64,000 bases of DNA. Source: Pseudonocardia humida. GTDB lineage: Bacteria > Actinomycetota > Actinomycetes > Mycobacteriales > Pseudonocardiaceae. The stretch is taken from NCBI RefSeq assembly GCF_023898865.1, contig NZ_JAGSOV010000060.1, positions 62,001-126,000 of the forward strand. The letters run 5' to 3'. The notes beneath the pieces were generated by a model. That model had not been told where the DNA came from. It did not search any database and saw only the letters and a program-made list of their open reading frames with translations. Each line of letters begins with the position of its first letter. The first letter of the stretch is position 1. Below are positions 50,667 through 59,354 of this stretch, in pieces. Both the position numbers and the translations under genes were made by a program.

Positions 50667-52187
50667 ATGACGGGGGCGACGGACACCACACCGCGAGCGA
50701 CACCGACGGACCGACGACTGCTGACCGGGGACCCGGTACCCGCGTTCGCGCGCGGGCCGGTGCTCGCACTGGCCGGCGTGGTCGCGCTGCTGCTGACCGC
50801 GGTCAGCGGGCGCTACGGCTACTTCGGCGACGAGCTCTACTTCGTCGCCGCCGGCCACCACCTGGACTGGGGCTACGCCGACCAGCCACCGCTGGTGCCG
50901 CTGCTGGCCCTGCTGATGGACACGATCGCGCCGGGCTCGGTCGCGGTGCTGCGGATCCCGGCCACGCTGGCCACGGTGGCCGGGATCGTGCTGGCCGCGC
51001 TGCTGGCCCGCGAGCTCGGCGGGGGGCGCCGGGCGCAGCTGATCACCGCGGGCGCCTTCGCGGGGGCCCCGATCTTCCTGGCCGGCGGGCACCTGCTGGC
51101 CACCTCGACGTTCGACCCGGTGCTGTGGGCCGCGGTGACCTGGCTGGCGGTGCGCTGGGTGCGCACCCGCGCCGACCGGCTGCTGCTCGCCGCGGGTGCG
51201 GTCACCGCGGTGGCCCTGCAGGTCAAGTTCCTGATCGTGGGCTTCTGGGCGATCGCGATCATCGCGGTGCTGGTGGTCGGGCCGCGGGTGATGCTGCGGC
51301 GACCGGCACTGTGGGCCGGCGGGGCGATCGCCGTGCTGGCGACCGTGCCGACGCTGCTCTGGCAGGCCGGCAACGGCTGGCCGCAGCTGGGGATGAGCCA
51401 GGCCGTCGCCGCCGAGAGCGTGTACGCGGGCGGGATGCTCGGGTTCCTGCCGCTGGGCCTGGCCGGCGGCTTCCTGATCGGCCTCGTGCTGGCCGTGCAC
51501 GGCACCTACCGCCTGCTGCGCGACCCCGACCTGCGGTTCCTGGGCATCACCGCGCTCGGCGTGGCCGCGCTGTTCATGCTCACCGGCGGGCGGCCGTACT
51601 ACATCGCCGGCATGTTCCCGCTGGTGTGGGCGGCCTCGGCGGTCACCATCGAGCGCGGCAGCGCGTCGAGGTGGTGGCGGTGGATCCCGACCTGGCCGGT
51701 CTACGCGCTCAGCGCGGTGTTCGTGCTCGCGGTGGCGCACCCGCTGCCGATCAAGCCGGTGTCCTGGCACGCCGACCAGCCGCTGCAGATCGGCAACTTC
51801 CAGCGCGACGAGATCGGCTGGGAGAACACCGTGCCCGACGTCGTCGCGGCCTACGAGGCGCTGCCGCCGCAGGCCGCCGCCGACGCCGTGGTCGTCACCG
51901 GGGACTACTGGACGGTCTCGGCGATCCAGCGCTACGCGCCCCAGCTGCCCGCCTACAGCTACCACCGCGGCGCCGCCTGGTTCGGCACACCGCCGGAGGA
52001 CTCCGGGGCGGTGCTGTTCCTCGGCGACCCGACGGCGCTGGCCCCGTACTTCACCTCGGTGACGGTGGTCGGGGCGCTGGACAACGACCTGCGGGTCGCG
52101 AACCTCACCCAGGGCGGCCCGCTCTTCCTGCTGGAGGGCCGTACCGCTCCCTGGAGCGAGATCTGGCCCGCCGTCCGCCACCTCTGA
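50667..52187 (+). CDS. GT39-like membrane glycosyltransferase (PMT_2 family)
   Basis: 506-residue membrane protein with about 11 TM helices. GYFGDELYFVAAGHHLDWGYADQPPL is the PMT_2 signature (short form FGDELYFVAAGHHLDW), with the Asp-Glu pair of polyprenyl-phosphate sugar transferases and YADQPPL of ArnT-like proteins; AGGRPYYIAGMFPLVWAAS follows in the C-terminal half, and an extracytoplasmic domain of about 150 residues ends it. It likely transfers a sugar from a lipid carrier to an envelope acceptor; donor unknown. TAGCGT (50654-50659) lies 7 bases before ATG 50667. Confidence 0.9.
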   Translation: MTGATDTTPRATPTDRRLLTGDPVPAFARGPVLALAGVVALLLTAVSGRYGYFGDELYFVAAGHHLDWGYADQPPLVPLLALLMDTIAPGSVAVLRIPATLATVAGIVLAALLARELGGGRRAQLITAGAFAGAPIFLAGGHLLATSTFDPVLWAAVTWLAVRWVRTRADRLLLAAGAVTAVALQVKFLIVGFWAIAIIAVLVVGPRVMLRRPALWAGGAIAVLATVPTLLWQAGNGWPQLGMSQAVAAESVYAGGMLGFLPLGLAGGFLIGLVLAVHGTYRLLRDPDLRFLGITALGVAALFMLTGGRPYYIAGMFPLVWAASAVTIERGSASRWWRWIPTWPVYALSAVFVLAVAHPLPIKPVSWHADQPLQIGNFQRDEIGWENTVPDVVAAYEALPPQAAADAVVVTGDYWTVSAIQRYAPQLPAYSYHRGAAWFGTPPEDSGAVLFLGDPTALAPYFTSVTVVGALDNDLRVANLTQGGPLFLLEGRTAPWSEIWPAVRHL

Positions 52188-52249
52188 CCGGCGGCCCTCG
52201 CCCCACGCGCCCTCACCCCACCGCGCGGGCGGGGCGGGTGGTGGGCGGG

Positions 52250-52690
52250 TCAGGGGGAGAGGGCGGCGACCAGGTCGGAGGTGCGGCCGAGGATCGTGGC
52301 CATCGCGACCGGGTCCATGTAGTCGTCGTAGGAGACGATCTCGCCGTCCCGGACGCGGACCACGCCGAGCGCGCGGAAGCGGTACGGCCCGCCGGTGGCC
52401 CGCGACCGGCCGTGGTGCTCGATCTCGGTGACGATGACCTCGGGATCGTCGGTCTCCCGAACGATCAGGTCCACCCCCTCGATGTCGAGCGCCCGGCGGC
52501 CCTGGCCGCCCAAGGCCCCGTAGAAGGCGCGGATGGTCTCGCGCCCGGCGAGCTCCGCCGGCATGCCGGGTGCGGTGAACGGGAAGCGCATCACGCCGTC
52601 CTCGGCGAACAGGTCGGCGAGCACCACCTCCTCGTCACCCTCGACCATCCGGCGCGTCAGCTCGGCGATCTCCCGCGGTGTGCGGCTCAT
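52250..52690 (-). CDS. SnoaL-like (NTF2-fold) protein
   Basis: 146-residue NTF2-fold protein of the SnoaL group. LFAEDGVMRFPFTAPGMPAEL and FRALGVVRVRDGEIVSYDDYMDP, read as RVRDGEIVSYDDYMDP, are the family hallmarks. Such proteins act as small isomerases or hydrolases, or bind polyketide-like ligands. ATG 52690 is preceded by GAGGAGG. The gene is divergent from a TetR regulator with repeats in the common promoter, so it is likely the regulator's target. Confidence 0.88.
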   Translation of the reverse strand: MSRTPREIAELTRRMVEGDEEVVLADLFAEDGVMRFPFTAPGMPAELAGRETIRAFYGALGGQGRRALDIEGVDLIVRETDDPEVIVTEIEHHGRSRATGGPYRFRALGVVRVRDGEIVSYDDYMDPVAMATILGRTSDLVAALSP

Positions 52691-52710
52691 GCGCGTCCTC
52701 CTCGTAGAAT

Positions 52711-52769
52711 CGGAACGGTGACCCCGCTTAGAACATACGGAACGCTCGCCCCGGTTAGCAAGTGGGGTC
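52711..52769. promoter_or_regulatory. Divergent promoter region with direct and inverted repeats
   Basis: CGGAACG occurs twice (52711-52717 and 52738-52744), each preceded by AT-rich AAT/ATA. GACCCCGCTTAGAAC (52720-52734) and GTTAGCAAGTGGGGTC (52754-52769) are an imperfect inverted repeat. The cluster lies in the 86-base gap between the SnoaL-like gene and the TetR gene and most likely holds the TetR operator; which of the repeats it is cannot be decided. Confidence 0.45.
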
Positions 52770-52776
52770 GGTAGTA

Positions 52777-53379
52777 ATGGCCGACCGACCCCTGCGCGCC
52801 GACGCCCGGCGCAACCGGGAGCGCGTCCTGGAGGCGGCCCGCGAGCTGTTCGCGGCCTCCGGTATCGCCGTCCCCCTCGACGAGATCGCCGCCCGGGCCG
52901 GGGTCGGCCCGGGCACCGTCTACCGGCACTTCCCGACCAAGGAGGCGCTGTTCGAGGCGGTCACCACCGCCCGGCTCCACGATCTGGTCGAGTTCGCCAG
53001 GGCGCGCGCCGCCGCGGACGACCCCGCCGCCGCGTTCGACGAGTTCCTCGACCGGCTCACCGAGGAGGCGGCCGCCAAGCGCGACCTCCCCGAGGCGTTC
53101 ACCGCGGTCGGCATGGACGGGCTCGCCCCCGCCCGCGAGGAGCTGTTCGCCGTGCTCACCGTGCTCGTGCGGCGCGCCCAGGAGGTGGGGGCGGTGCGCG
53201 CGGAGATCCGGGCGAGCGACCTGCTGGCCCTGCTCAAGGGCATGCTGCAGGCTGCGGGCGAGTCCCCCGACCCGACCGTGCTCGACCGGATCGCCGTCGT
53301 CCTGCGCGACGGGCTCCGGCCGCCGGCCCCGCAGAGGATCAATCTTTCGACCGATACGCCCGGCGGCCGCGCCCCGTAG
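52777..53379 (+). CDS. TetR-family transcriptional regulator
   Basis: 200-residue repressor. The helix-turn-helix is at about residues 28-50 (PLDEIAARAGVGPGTVYRHF); RRNRERVLEAARELFAASG is helix 1. The C-terminal domain belongs to the SBP-like/TetR_C group (ASDLLALLKGMLQAAGES). ATG 52777 is preferred over ATG 52762 for having GGGG at 8 bases and a standard lead. Divergent from the SnoaL-like gene. The tail (LRPPAPQRINLST) is disordered. Ligand unknown. Confidence 0.92.
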   Translation: MADRPLRADARRNRERVLEAARELFAASGIAVPLDEIAARAGVGPGTVYRHFPTKEALFEAVTTARLHDLVEFARARAAADDPAAAFDEFLDRLTEEAAAKRDLPEAFTAVGMDGLAPAREELFAVLTVLVRRAQEVGAVRAEIRASDLLALLKGMLQAAGESPDPTVLDRIAVVLRDGLRPPAPQRINLSTDTPGGRAP

Positions 53380-53502
53380 CGTCGCGGTCGTGCGGGTCGG
53401 GGTCGGGGGACCCCCTGGGGAGCCCGCACCGACGCCCGACCGGCCCGCCGCCGTCCACGGCGATGCCGGGCCGGTCGGCCCGTCCGTCCGCCGCGTCCGG
53501 GG

Positions 53503-53552
53503 TGACGTCAGCTCGATCGGATTGACGTCAGGGTGATGTCAGGCTGGTGTCA
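53503..53552 (+). promoter_or_regulatory. Four phased TG-N2-GTCA repeats upstream of the DrrAB-type operon
   Basis: TGACGTCA (53503-53510 and 53523-53530), TGATGTCA (53534-53541) and TGGTGTCA (53545-53552) start at intervals of 20, 11 and 11 bases, so all face the same side of the helix. Head-to-tail 11-base spacing is the pattern of OmpR/PhoB-family sites, and the last two resemble the repeat in front of mprA (12 of 17 bases alike). They end 24 bases before the exporter gene. Confidence 0.6.
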
Positions 53553-53576
53553 GCGGCCCGGCGCACGCTGGGCGCC

Positions 53577-54554
53577 ATGGACACCGTCATCGACGTCAGC
53601 GGGCTGCGCAAGACCTTCGGGTCGACCGCGGCCCTGGCCGGCATCGACCTCGCCGCCCGGCGGGGCCAGGTGCTCGGCCTGCTCGGCCCCAACGGCTCGG
53701 GCAAGACCACCACCGTCCGCATCCTCGCCACGCTGCTGCGCCCGGACGCCGGCCGCGCCAGCGTGCTGGGCCACGACGTCCTCACCGACCCGCGGGCGGT
53801 GCGCAGCCGCATCGGGCTGACCGGCCAATACGCCGCCGTCGACGAGGCTCTTACCGGCACCAACAACCTGCTGCTCGTGGGCAGGCTGCTCGACCTGCCC
53901 AGATCGGAGGCGCGCCGGCGCGCCTCCGAGCTGCTCGACCGCTTCGAGCTCACCGAGGCCGCCGGGCGCCGCGTGCGCACCTACTCCGGCGGCATGCGCC
54001 GCCGGCTCGACCTGGCGGCCAGCCTGATCGGCCGCCCGGACGTGCTGTTCCTCGACGAGCCGACCACCGGCCTGGACCCGCGCCACCGCAACGAGGTGTG
54101 GGACAGCGTGCGCGAGCTCGCCGCCGACGGCGTGACCGTGCTGCTGACCACCCAGTACCTGGAGGAGGCCGACCAGCTCGCCGACGACCTGGTGGTCCTC
54201 GACCGCGGCCGGGTCATCGCCGCCGGCACGCCCGCCTCGCTCAAGAGCGAGGTCGGCGGCACCCGGCTGCACGTGCGCCCGCTCGACCGCGCCGACCTCC
54301 CGCTGGTCACGGCGCTGGTCGCGGAGCTGGCCCCGAGCGCCGAGCAGATCGTCGGTTCCGGCGGCGAGCTGGTCGTGACCGCGGCCGACCCCGCCCTGCT
54401 GTACCGCGTCGGCGCCCGCCTCGACGAGGCCGGCGTCGTCGTCGCCGAGCTCGGCCTGCGGCTGCCCAGCCTCGACGACGTGTTCCTGACCCTCACCGGG
54501 CACCGCGCGGACAGCGACGGCGCCGGGACCGAGCAGCCGGAGGCGGCGGCATGA
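53577..54554 (+). CDS. DrrA-type ABC transporter ATP-binding protein
   Basis: 325-residue exporter ATPase. Walker A is GPNGSGKTT, the signature YSGGMRRRLDLA, Walker B VLFLDEPTTGLDP; LLTTQYLEEADQL follows and the C-terminal DUF4162-type tail is complete (LDDVFLTLTGH). Very similar in arrangement to the ATPase at 3526 but about 60 residues apart in detail, so it is a paralogue. ATG 53577; the stop overlaps the permease start (ATGA). The promoter region carries four phased repeats, so a two-component regulator, not a TetR, probably controls it. Confidence 0.94.
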   Translation: MDTVIDVSGLRKTFGSTAALAGIDLAARRGQVLGLLGPNGSGKTTTVRILATLLRPDAGRASVLGHDVLTDPRAVRSRIGLTGQYAAVDEALTGTNNLLLVGRLLDLPRSEARRRASELLDRFELTEAAGRRVRTYSGGMRRRLDLAASLIGRPDVLFLDEPTTGLDPRHRNEVWDSVRELAADGVTVLLTTQYLEEADQLADDLVVLDRGRVIAAGTPASLKSEVGGTRLHVRPLDRADLPLVTALVAELAPSAEQIVGSGGELVVTAADPALLYRVGARLDEAGVVVAELGLRLPSLDDVFLTLTGHRADSDGAGTEQPEAAA

Positions 54555-55390
54555 CCACCACCACCCAGAAGTCCACGACCGGCACGACGACCGCCGGGGG
54601 GACGCCCGGTGCGGCGCCGCCGCGGTGGCGGCTGCCCTCCGCCCTGCGCCACGGCGGCACGCTGGCCTGGCGCGGCCTGGTCAAGACGGTCGGCTCGACC
54701 GAGGCGCTGATCGACGTCACCCTGCAGCCGGTCATCTTCCTGCTGCTGTTCGTCTACGTCTTCGGCGGCGCGATCTCCGGTGACAGCTCGACCTACCTGC
54801 AGTTCGCGCTGCCCGGCGTGCTGGTGCAGACCATCGTGTTCGCCTCGGCGGGCACCGGGACCGCGCTCGCCGACGACCTCAAGACCGGGATCTTCGACCG
54901 GTTCCGCAGCATGCCGATCTCGCGGACCGCTCCGCTGCTCGGCGCGATCGGCGCCGACCTGGTGCGCTACCTGGTCTCCGGCGTGATCATGCTGGTGCTC
55001 GGGGTGGTCCTCGGGTTCCGGTTCTCCGGTGGCCCGGTGGCGGTGCTGGCCGCGCTGGGCATGGTGATGGCGCTGGCCTTCGCGCTGTGCTGGGTCTTCA
55101 CCGCGCTGGCGATGGTGGTCCGCGAGCCGCGCTCCGTGCAGGGCATCGGCGCGCTGATCATGCTGCCGATCACCTTCGGCAGCAACGTGTTCGTCCCGGC
55201 CGACACCATGCCCGGGTGGCTGCGGGGGTTCGTCGAGGTCAACCCGGTCTCGAAGGTCGCGGACGCGGCGCGCGGGCTGCTCACCGGGGGCCCGGTGGCC
55301 GCGCCGGCCACGGCCGGGCTGCTCGCCGCGGCCGTCATCACCGCGGTGTTCATGCCGCTGGCGGTCGTGCTCTACCAGCGGCGCACCTGA
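54551..55390 (+). CDS. DrrB-like ABC-2 exporter permease
   Basis: 279-residue permease with six TM helices after a cytoplasmic N-terminus of about 55 residues (Thr-rich, then RWRLPSALRHGGTLAWRGL). FDRFRSMPISR (about 116-126) is the coupling loop typical of DrrB. FVPADTMPGWLRGFVEVNPVSKVADAARGLLTG is the family C-terminal motif, in short NPVSKVADAARGLLTG. It overlaps the ATPase gene by 4 bases, and its stop lies 3 bases from the stop of the convergent AfsR-type gene. Confidence 0.93.
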   Translation: MTTTTQKSTTGTTTAGGTPGAAPPRWRLPSALRHGGTLAWRGLVKTVGSTEALIDVTLQPVIFLLLFVYVFGGAISGDSSTYLQFALPGVLVQTIVFASAGTGTALADDLKTGIFDRFRSMPISRTAPLLGAIGADLVRYLVSGVIMLVLGVVLGFRFSGGPVAVLAALGMVMALAFALCWVFTALAMVVREPRSVQGIGALIMLPITFGSNVFVPADTMPGWLRGFVEVNPVSKVADAARGLLTGGPVAAPATAGLLAAAVITAVFMPLAVVLYQRRT

Positions 55391-55393
55391 GGC

Positions 55394-58300
55394 CTAGGCG
55401 ATGAGGCCGGGCTCGGGGACCGCCACCGCGGCGGCCAGGTACGCCATCCCGGCCTCCCGCGGCATCGTCCGCCCGGCCTCGTACGCGCGCTCGGCGGCGG
55501 TGTCGCCGAGCGCGCGGCGCGCTGCCGCGTCCAGGGCCGCCACCTCGGGGCTGCCCAGGTCGGGTTCGCCGCGCTGGCCGGCGGCCACGCCGAGCAGGGT
55601 GGCGGCCCGTTCCGGGTCGCCCTCGTCGAGGGCCAGCCGCGCCGCCACCTCGGCGACGCTCGCGCTGACCGGGGAGTCCTGGCCCTCGACGGCGCAGCGC
55701 ACCGCTTCGCCCAGGTGCTCGCGGGCGGTGGGCAGGTCGCCTGCGGCCAGCTCGACCGCCGCCCACGACAGCGCGAACGAGGCCCGCCGCTGGGGTGCGC
55801 CGACACCGATGGCCCTGACCCTCCCGCTCGCCCGGTCGAGTTCGCGCCGGGCCGCGCCCAGGTCGCCGGCGAGCCGCTCGACCTGGGCCAGGAAGAGTCC
55901 CAGCATGCCGCTCAGCGGCCCCTCCGGACCGGCCAGCTCGATCGCCCCGGCCAGTCCGGCGCGGGCGGCGTCGAGGTTGCCGCGGCGGGCCTCCAGCAGC
56001 GCCCGCCGCCCCATGAACTGCGGCAGGTCCTCGTCGTTGCGCAGCTCGGTGGCCAGGGCGACGGCCTCGTCGTAGGCGCGGGCGGCGGCGTCGTGGTGGC
56101 CGGCCAGGTCCTCCAGCTCGCCCAGCTCGTTGACCGTGAGGCCGAGACCGAACCGGTCGCCGACGCGCGCGAACAGGGCGTGCGCCTCGCGGATCAGCTC
56201 GCGCTGCCGACCGACCCGGCCGTCGTTGGCCGCCCAGACCCCGACCATGGTCAGCGCGGTGGCCCGGATCCACGGGTCGGTCGTCTCCCGGGCCAGTGCC
56301 AGTGCGGCGCTGTCGTCGTGCTCGGTGAACAGCAGCCGGCCGGGCTCCACCAGGTCGAGCACGGGGTGGCGGGGCGGCTCGACCCGCTCGCCGAGGCGCA
56401 CCGCCTCCTCGACCAGACCGGGCACCGCGGCCGCGTCCTCGTCGCCCAGGTGGGTCAAGGCGCTGTACGCCGCGGTCAGGGCGCGGGCGGTGAGCGGCGC
56501 CGGGCCGGTCATGGCGTGCACCGCGTGGACCCAGTGGGTCGTGTCCTGGGACAGCCCGCGGATCATCCACGACCAGGCCATCGCGGCCACCAACCGGTGC
56601 GCGGTGGCCGAGTCGCCCGCGCCGACGGCCCGGCGCAGCGCGATGTCGATCTCCTCGGCGTCGTCGTTGAGCCGGGCCAACCAGCCCAGCTGCTCGGCGC
56701 CGCGCAGGTGCGGCTCGGCCGCCTCCGCGCGCTCCAGGAACAGCCGGGCGTGGGTGGCCTCGGTCGCGGTCCGCTCACCGGCCTCGTCGAGGCGCTCGCC
56801 CGCGTACTCGCGGATGGTCTCCAGCATCCGGTAGCGCGTCGGGCCCGCCCCGGTCACGGCGACCACCATCGACTTGTCGACCAGCGAGGCGAGCAGGTCG
56901 AAGACGTCGTCGGGCGACAGGCCGCCGGGCGCGGCGCAGACGGCCTCGGCGTCGCGGGCGGTGGCGCCGCCGGCGAAGACCGACAACCGCCGGGCGACCG
57001 CCCGCTCCGGCTCGCCCAGCAGGTCCCAGCTCCAGTCGACCACCGCGCGCAGCGTCTGATGGCGGGGCAGCGCCGTGCGCGCGCCCGAGGTGAGCAGCCG
57101 GAACCGGTCGCCGAGGCGGGCGGCGATCTCGGCCGGGTTCAACGTGCGCAGCCGGGCCGCGGCCAGCTCGATCGGCAGCGGTTGGCCGTCGAGGCGGCGG
57201 CAGATCTCGGCGGCCGCCGCGCGCACGTCGGGGGTGAGCCGGAAGCCGGGCCGGACCGCGGCCCCGCGCTCGGCGAACAGCTGGACCGCGGCGTCCGGAG
57301 CCAGGGCGTCGACCGGGTGCAGCACCTCGCCGGGCACGCCGAGCGGCTCGCGGCTGGTGGCCAGCACCCGCAGCCGCGGGCAGGACTCCAGCAGCGTCGC
57401 GGTGAGCCGGGCGACGCCGTCCACCAGGTGCTCGCAGTTGTCCAGGACGAGCACGGCGTCGGCCCCGCCCAGGGCGCTGAGCAGACGGTCCAGCGTGTCG
57501 GGCGCGCCCTCCTCCTGCACGCGCACGAGCGCCGCGCGCCCCGCCGCCGAGAGCAGCGCCGCCGGGAGCTGGTCGGCGGTGGTGAGCGCGGCCAGCTCGG
57601 CGACGACGACCCGGGTCGTCGGGCCGGGCACCGGTCCGGACTGCACGGCCTCGCGGGCGAGGCGGGTCTTGCCCGCGCCCCCCGGCCCGGTCAGCGTGAC
57701 GAGCCGGGAGCCGGCGAGCAGCGCGTGGACGCGGTCGAGGTCGGTGCCGCGGCCGATGAAGCTGGTCAGCGCGACCGCGCCGACGCTCGGCGCGGGCGCC
57801 TGCAGCGGCGACGGCGCCGGGCGGGTGGGACGGGCAGCCGCGGGCGCAGGCGCGCGCAGCACGTCGAGCCGGGCCGCGGCCAGCTCCGGGCCGGGGTCGA
57901 CGCCCAGCTCGTCGGCCAGCCGGGCGGCGGTGCGGTCGAGCGCGGCCAGCGCGTCGGCCTGCCGGTCGGCGGCGTGCAGGCAGCGGGCCAGCAGCACCGC
58001 GGTCTGCTCGCGCAGCGGCAGCTCGTCGAGCTGGGCGGTCAGCGCGTCGAGCTCGGGCTCCGGGTCGCCCAGGCGCAGCGCCAGCCGGGCCCTGCCCTCC
58101 ACGGCGCGGGCCCGCCGCTCGCCGAGGCGGGTGGCGGCGGTGGCGGTGAAGGGCAGGTCGGCCAGGTCGGCCAGGGCCGGGCCGCGCCAGAGCGCCAGCG
58201 CCTGGCCGAGCAGGTCGCGCGCGGGCCCGGCGCCCGCGGTCTCGGCCTCGGCGGTCAGCCGCTCGAAGCGGCCGGCGTCGACGGCGTCCGGCGGGACGCG

Positions 58301-58561
58301 CAGCCGGTAGCCACCGGCCTCGGTGCCGACCAGGTCGGCGCCGATCACCCGCCGCAGCCGGGACACCAGCGCCTGCAGCGCGTTGCCGGCACCGTCCGGG
58401 GCGGCCCCGCCCCACAGGTCGTCGACGAGCACGGAGGAGGGGACGGGCCGGTCGGCGTCGAGCGCGAGCCGGGCCAGCAGCCCGCGCAGCCGCAGGCCGG
58501 GCAGCGGCAGCGGATCGGCTCCGCGCCGCACCTCGACCGTCCCCAGCAGCCCGACGTGCAC
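55394..58561 (-). CDS. AfsR/SARP-type large ATPase regulator
   Basis: 1055-residue regulator. An OmpR-like DNA-binding domain (residues 1-92: VGLLGTVEVRRGADPLPLPG, LLARLALDADRPVPSSVLV, DDLWG) is followed by the bacterial transcriptional activation domain (BTAD, about 95-240). After a Pro/Ala linker comes an NB-ARC/AAA ATPase (about 265-620): Walker A GPGGAGKTRLA, Walker B VLVLDNCEHL. The rest (about 640-1055) is TPR-like helical repeats with GDxxGxxxxL motifs. AfsR-type proteins integrate signals for secondary metabolism. It is the last gene of, or downstream of, a padR-ABC exporter set on the same strand. Confidence 0.92.
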   Translation of the reverse strand: MHVGLLGTVEVRRGADPLPLPGLRLRGLLARLALDADRPVPSSVLVDDLWGGAAPDGAGNALQALVSRLRRVIGADLVGTEAGGYRLRVPPDAVDAGRFERLTAEAETAGAGPARDLLGQALALWRGPALADLADLPFTATAATRLGERRARAVEGRARLALRLGDPEPELDALTAQLDELPLREQTAVLLARCLHAADRQADALAALDRTAARLADELGVDPGPELAAARLDVLRAPAPAAARPTRPAPSPLQAPAPSVGAVALTSFIGRGTDLDRVHALLAGSRLVTLTGPGGAGKTRLAREAVQSGPVPGPTTRVVVAELAALTTADQLPAALLSAAGRAALVRVQEEGAPDTLDRLLSALGGADAVLVLDNCEHLVDGVARLTATLLESCPRLRVLATSREPLGVPGEVLHPVDALAPDAAVQLFAERGAAVRPGFRLTPDVRAAAAEICRRLDGQPLPIELAAARLRTLNPAEIAARLGDRFRLLTSGARTALPRHQTLRAVVDWSWDLLGEPERAVARRLSVFAGGATARDAEAVCAAPGGLSPDDVFDLLASLVDKSMVVAVTGAGPTRYRMLETIREYAGERLDEAGERTATEATHARLFLERAEAAEPHLRGAEQLGWLARLNDDAEEIDIALRRAVGAGDSATAHRLVAAMAWSWMIRGLSQDTTHWVHAVHAMTGPAPLTARALTAAYSALTHLGDEDAAAVPGLVEEAVRLGERVEPPRHPVLDLVEPGRLLFTEHDDSAALALARETTDPWIRATALTMVGVWAANDGRVGRQRELIREAHALFARVGDRFGLGLTVNELGELEDLAGHHDAAARAYDEAVALATELRNDEDLPQFMGRRALLEARRGNLDAARAGLAGAIELAGPEGPLSGMLGLFLAQVERLAGDLGAARRELDRASGRVRAIGVGAPQRRASFALSWAAVELAAGDLPTAREHLGEAVRCAVEGQDSPVSASVAEVAARLALDEGDPERAATLLGVAAGQRGEPDLGSPEVAALDAAARRALGDTAAERAYEAGRTMPREAGMAYLAAAVAVPEPGLIA

Positions 58562-58598
58562 GGGCCCAGTGTGCCCCCGGTGCGCGGAGCGCGAGGGC

Positions 58599-59354
58599 TC
58601 AGGCCGATTCGCGGTGGAACGTCCGGATCCCCCAGGTCAGGCAGAGCACGACGAGCGCGGCGGTGACGCCCGCCCCGATCAGCACCGACGGGTCGCCCAG
58701 GTCGCCGCGGAACAGCGCGCGCTCCGCGTCGACGATGTGCACGAAGGGGTTGGCCCGGGAGATGGCGTAGAGCCAGTCCGGGGCCACCGACATCGGCAGC
58801 AGCACCCCCGAGAGCAGCAGCAGCGGCAGGCCGAAGGTGTTGAACACCGGCCCGAGCGCCTCCTCGCTCTTGAGCCGCAGCGCCAGCGCGTAGGAGGCCG
58901 CGGACATGGCCAGCCCGGCCACGGCGATCAGCACCAGCGCCAGCAGCACCCCGCCCAGCGGGGCCCGCAGGCCGAACGGCAGCGAGATCAGCACCAGCAG
59001 CACCGACTGCAGGACGAGCACCACGACGTCCTTGAGCGAGCGCCCGAGCAGCAGCGCGCTGCGGCTGGCCGGGGTGACCCGCATCCGGTCGATCACCCCG
59101 GCGCGGTACTCGCTGATCAGGCCGAAGCCGACGAACAGCGTGCCGAAGACGACCTGCTGCACGACCAGCGCGGGCACGAACACCTGCCAGGCGTCGCCCG
59201 GCGGGAAGCCCGGGGTGTTCTGCACGACGGGGATGAGCAGCGGCCCGAACAGCGCCAGGTAGATCAGCGGCTGGAAGACGCCGATGAGCACCCACGCCGG
59301 GTTGCGCAGCGACTGGCGCAGCGACCGCCGGAAGATCAACCAGGTGGTGGTCAT
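58599..59354 (-). CDS. DrrB-like ABC-2 exporter permease
   Basis: 251-residue permease with six TM helices. RSLRQSLRNPAWVLIGVFQPL is the N-terminal cytoplasmic helix and TM1, IDRMRVTPASRSALLLGRSL the coupling loop, and NPFVHIVDAERALF the C-terminal motif. ATG 59354 overlaps the stop of the ATPase gene by 4 bases (ATGA). Partner of the 59351-60358 ATPase. The AfsR-type gene begins 37 bases after its stop. Confidence 0.93.
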   Translation of the reverse strand: MTTTWLIFRRSLRQSLRNPAWVLIGVFQPLIYLALFGPLLIPVVQNTPGFPPGDAWQVFVPALVVQQVVFGTLFVGFGLISEYRAGVIDRMRVTPASRSALLLGRSLKDVVVLVLQSVLLVLISLPFGLRAPLGGVLLALVLIAVAGLAMSAASYALALRLKSEEALGPVFNTFGLPLLLLSGVLLPMSVAPDWLYAISRANPFVHIVDAERALFRGDLGDPSVLIGAGVTAALVVLCLTWGIRTFHRESA

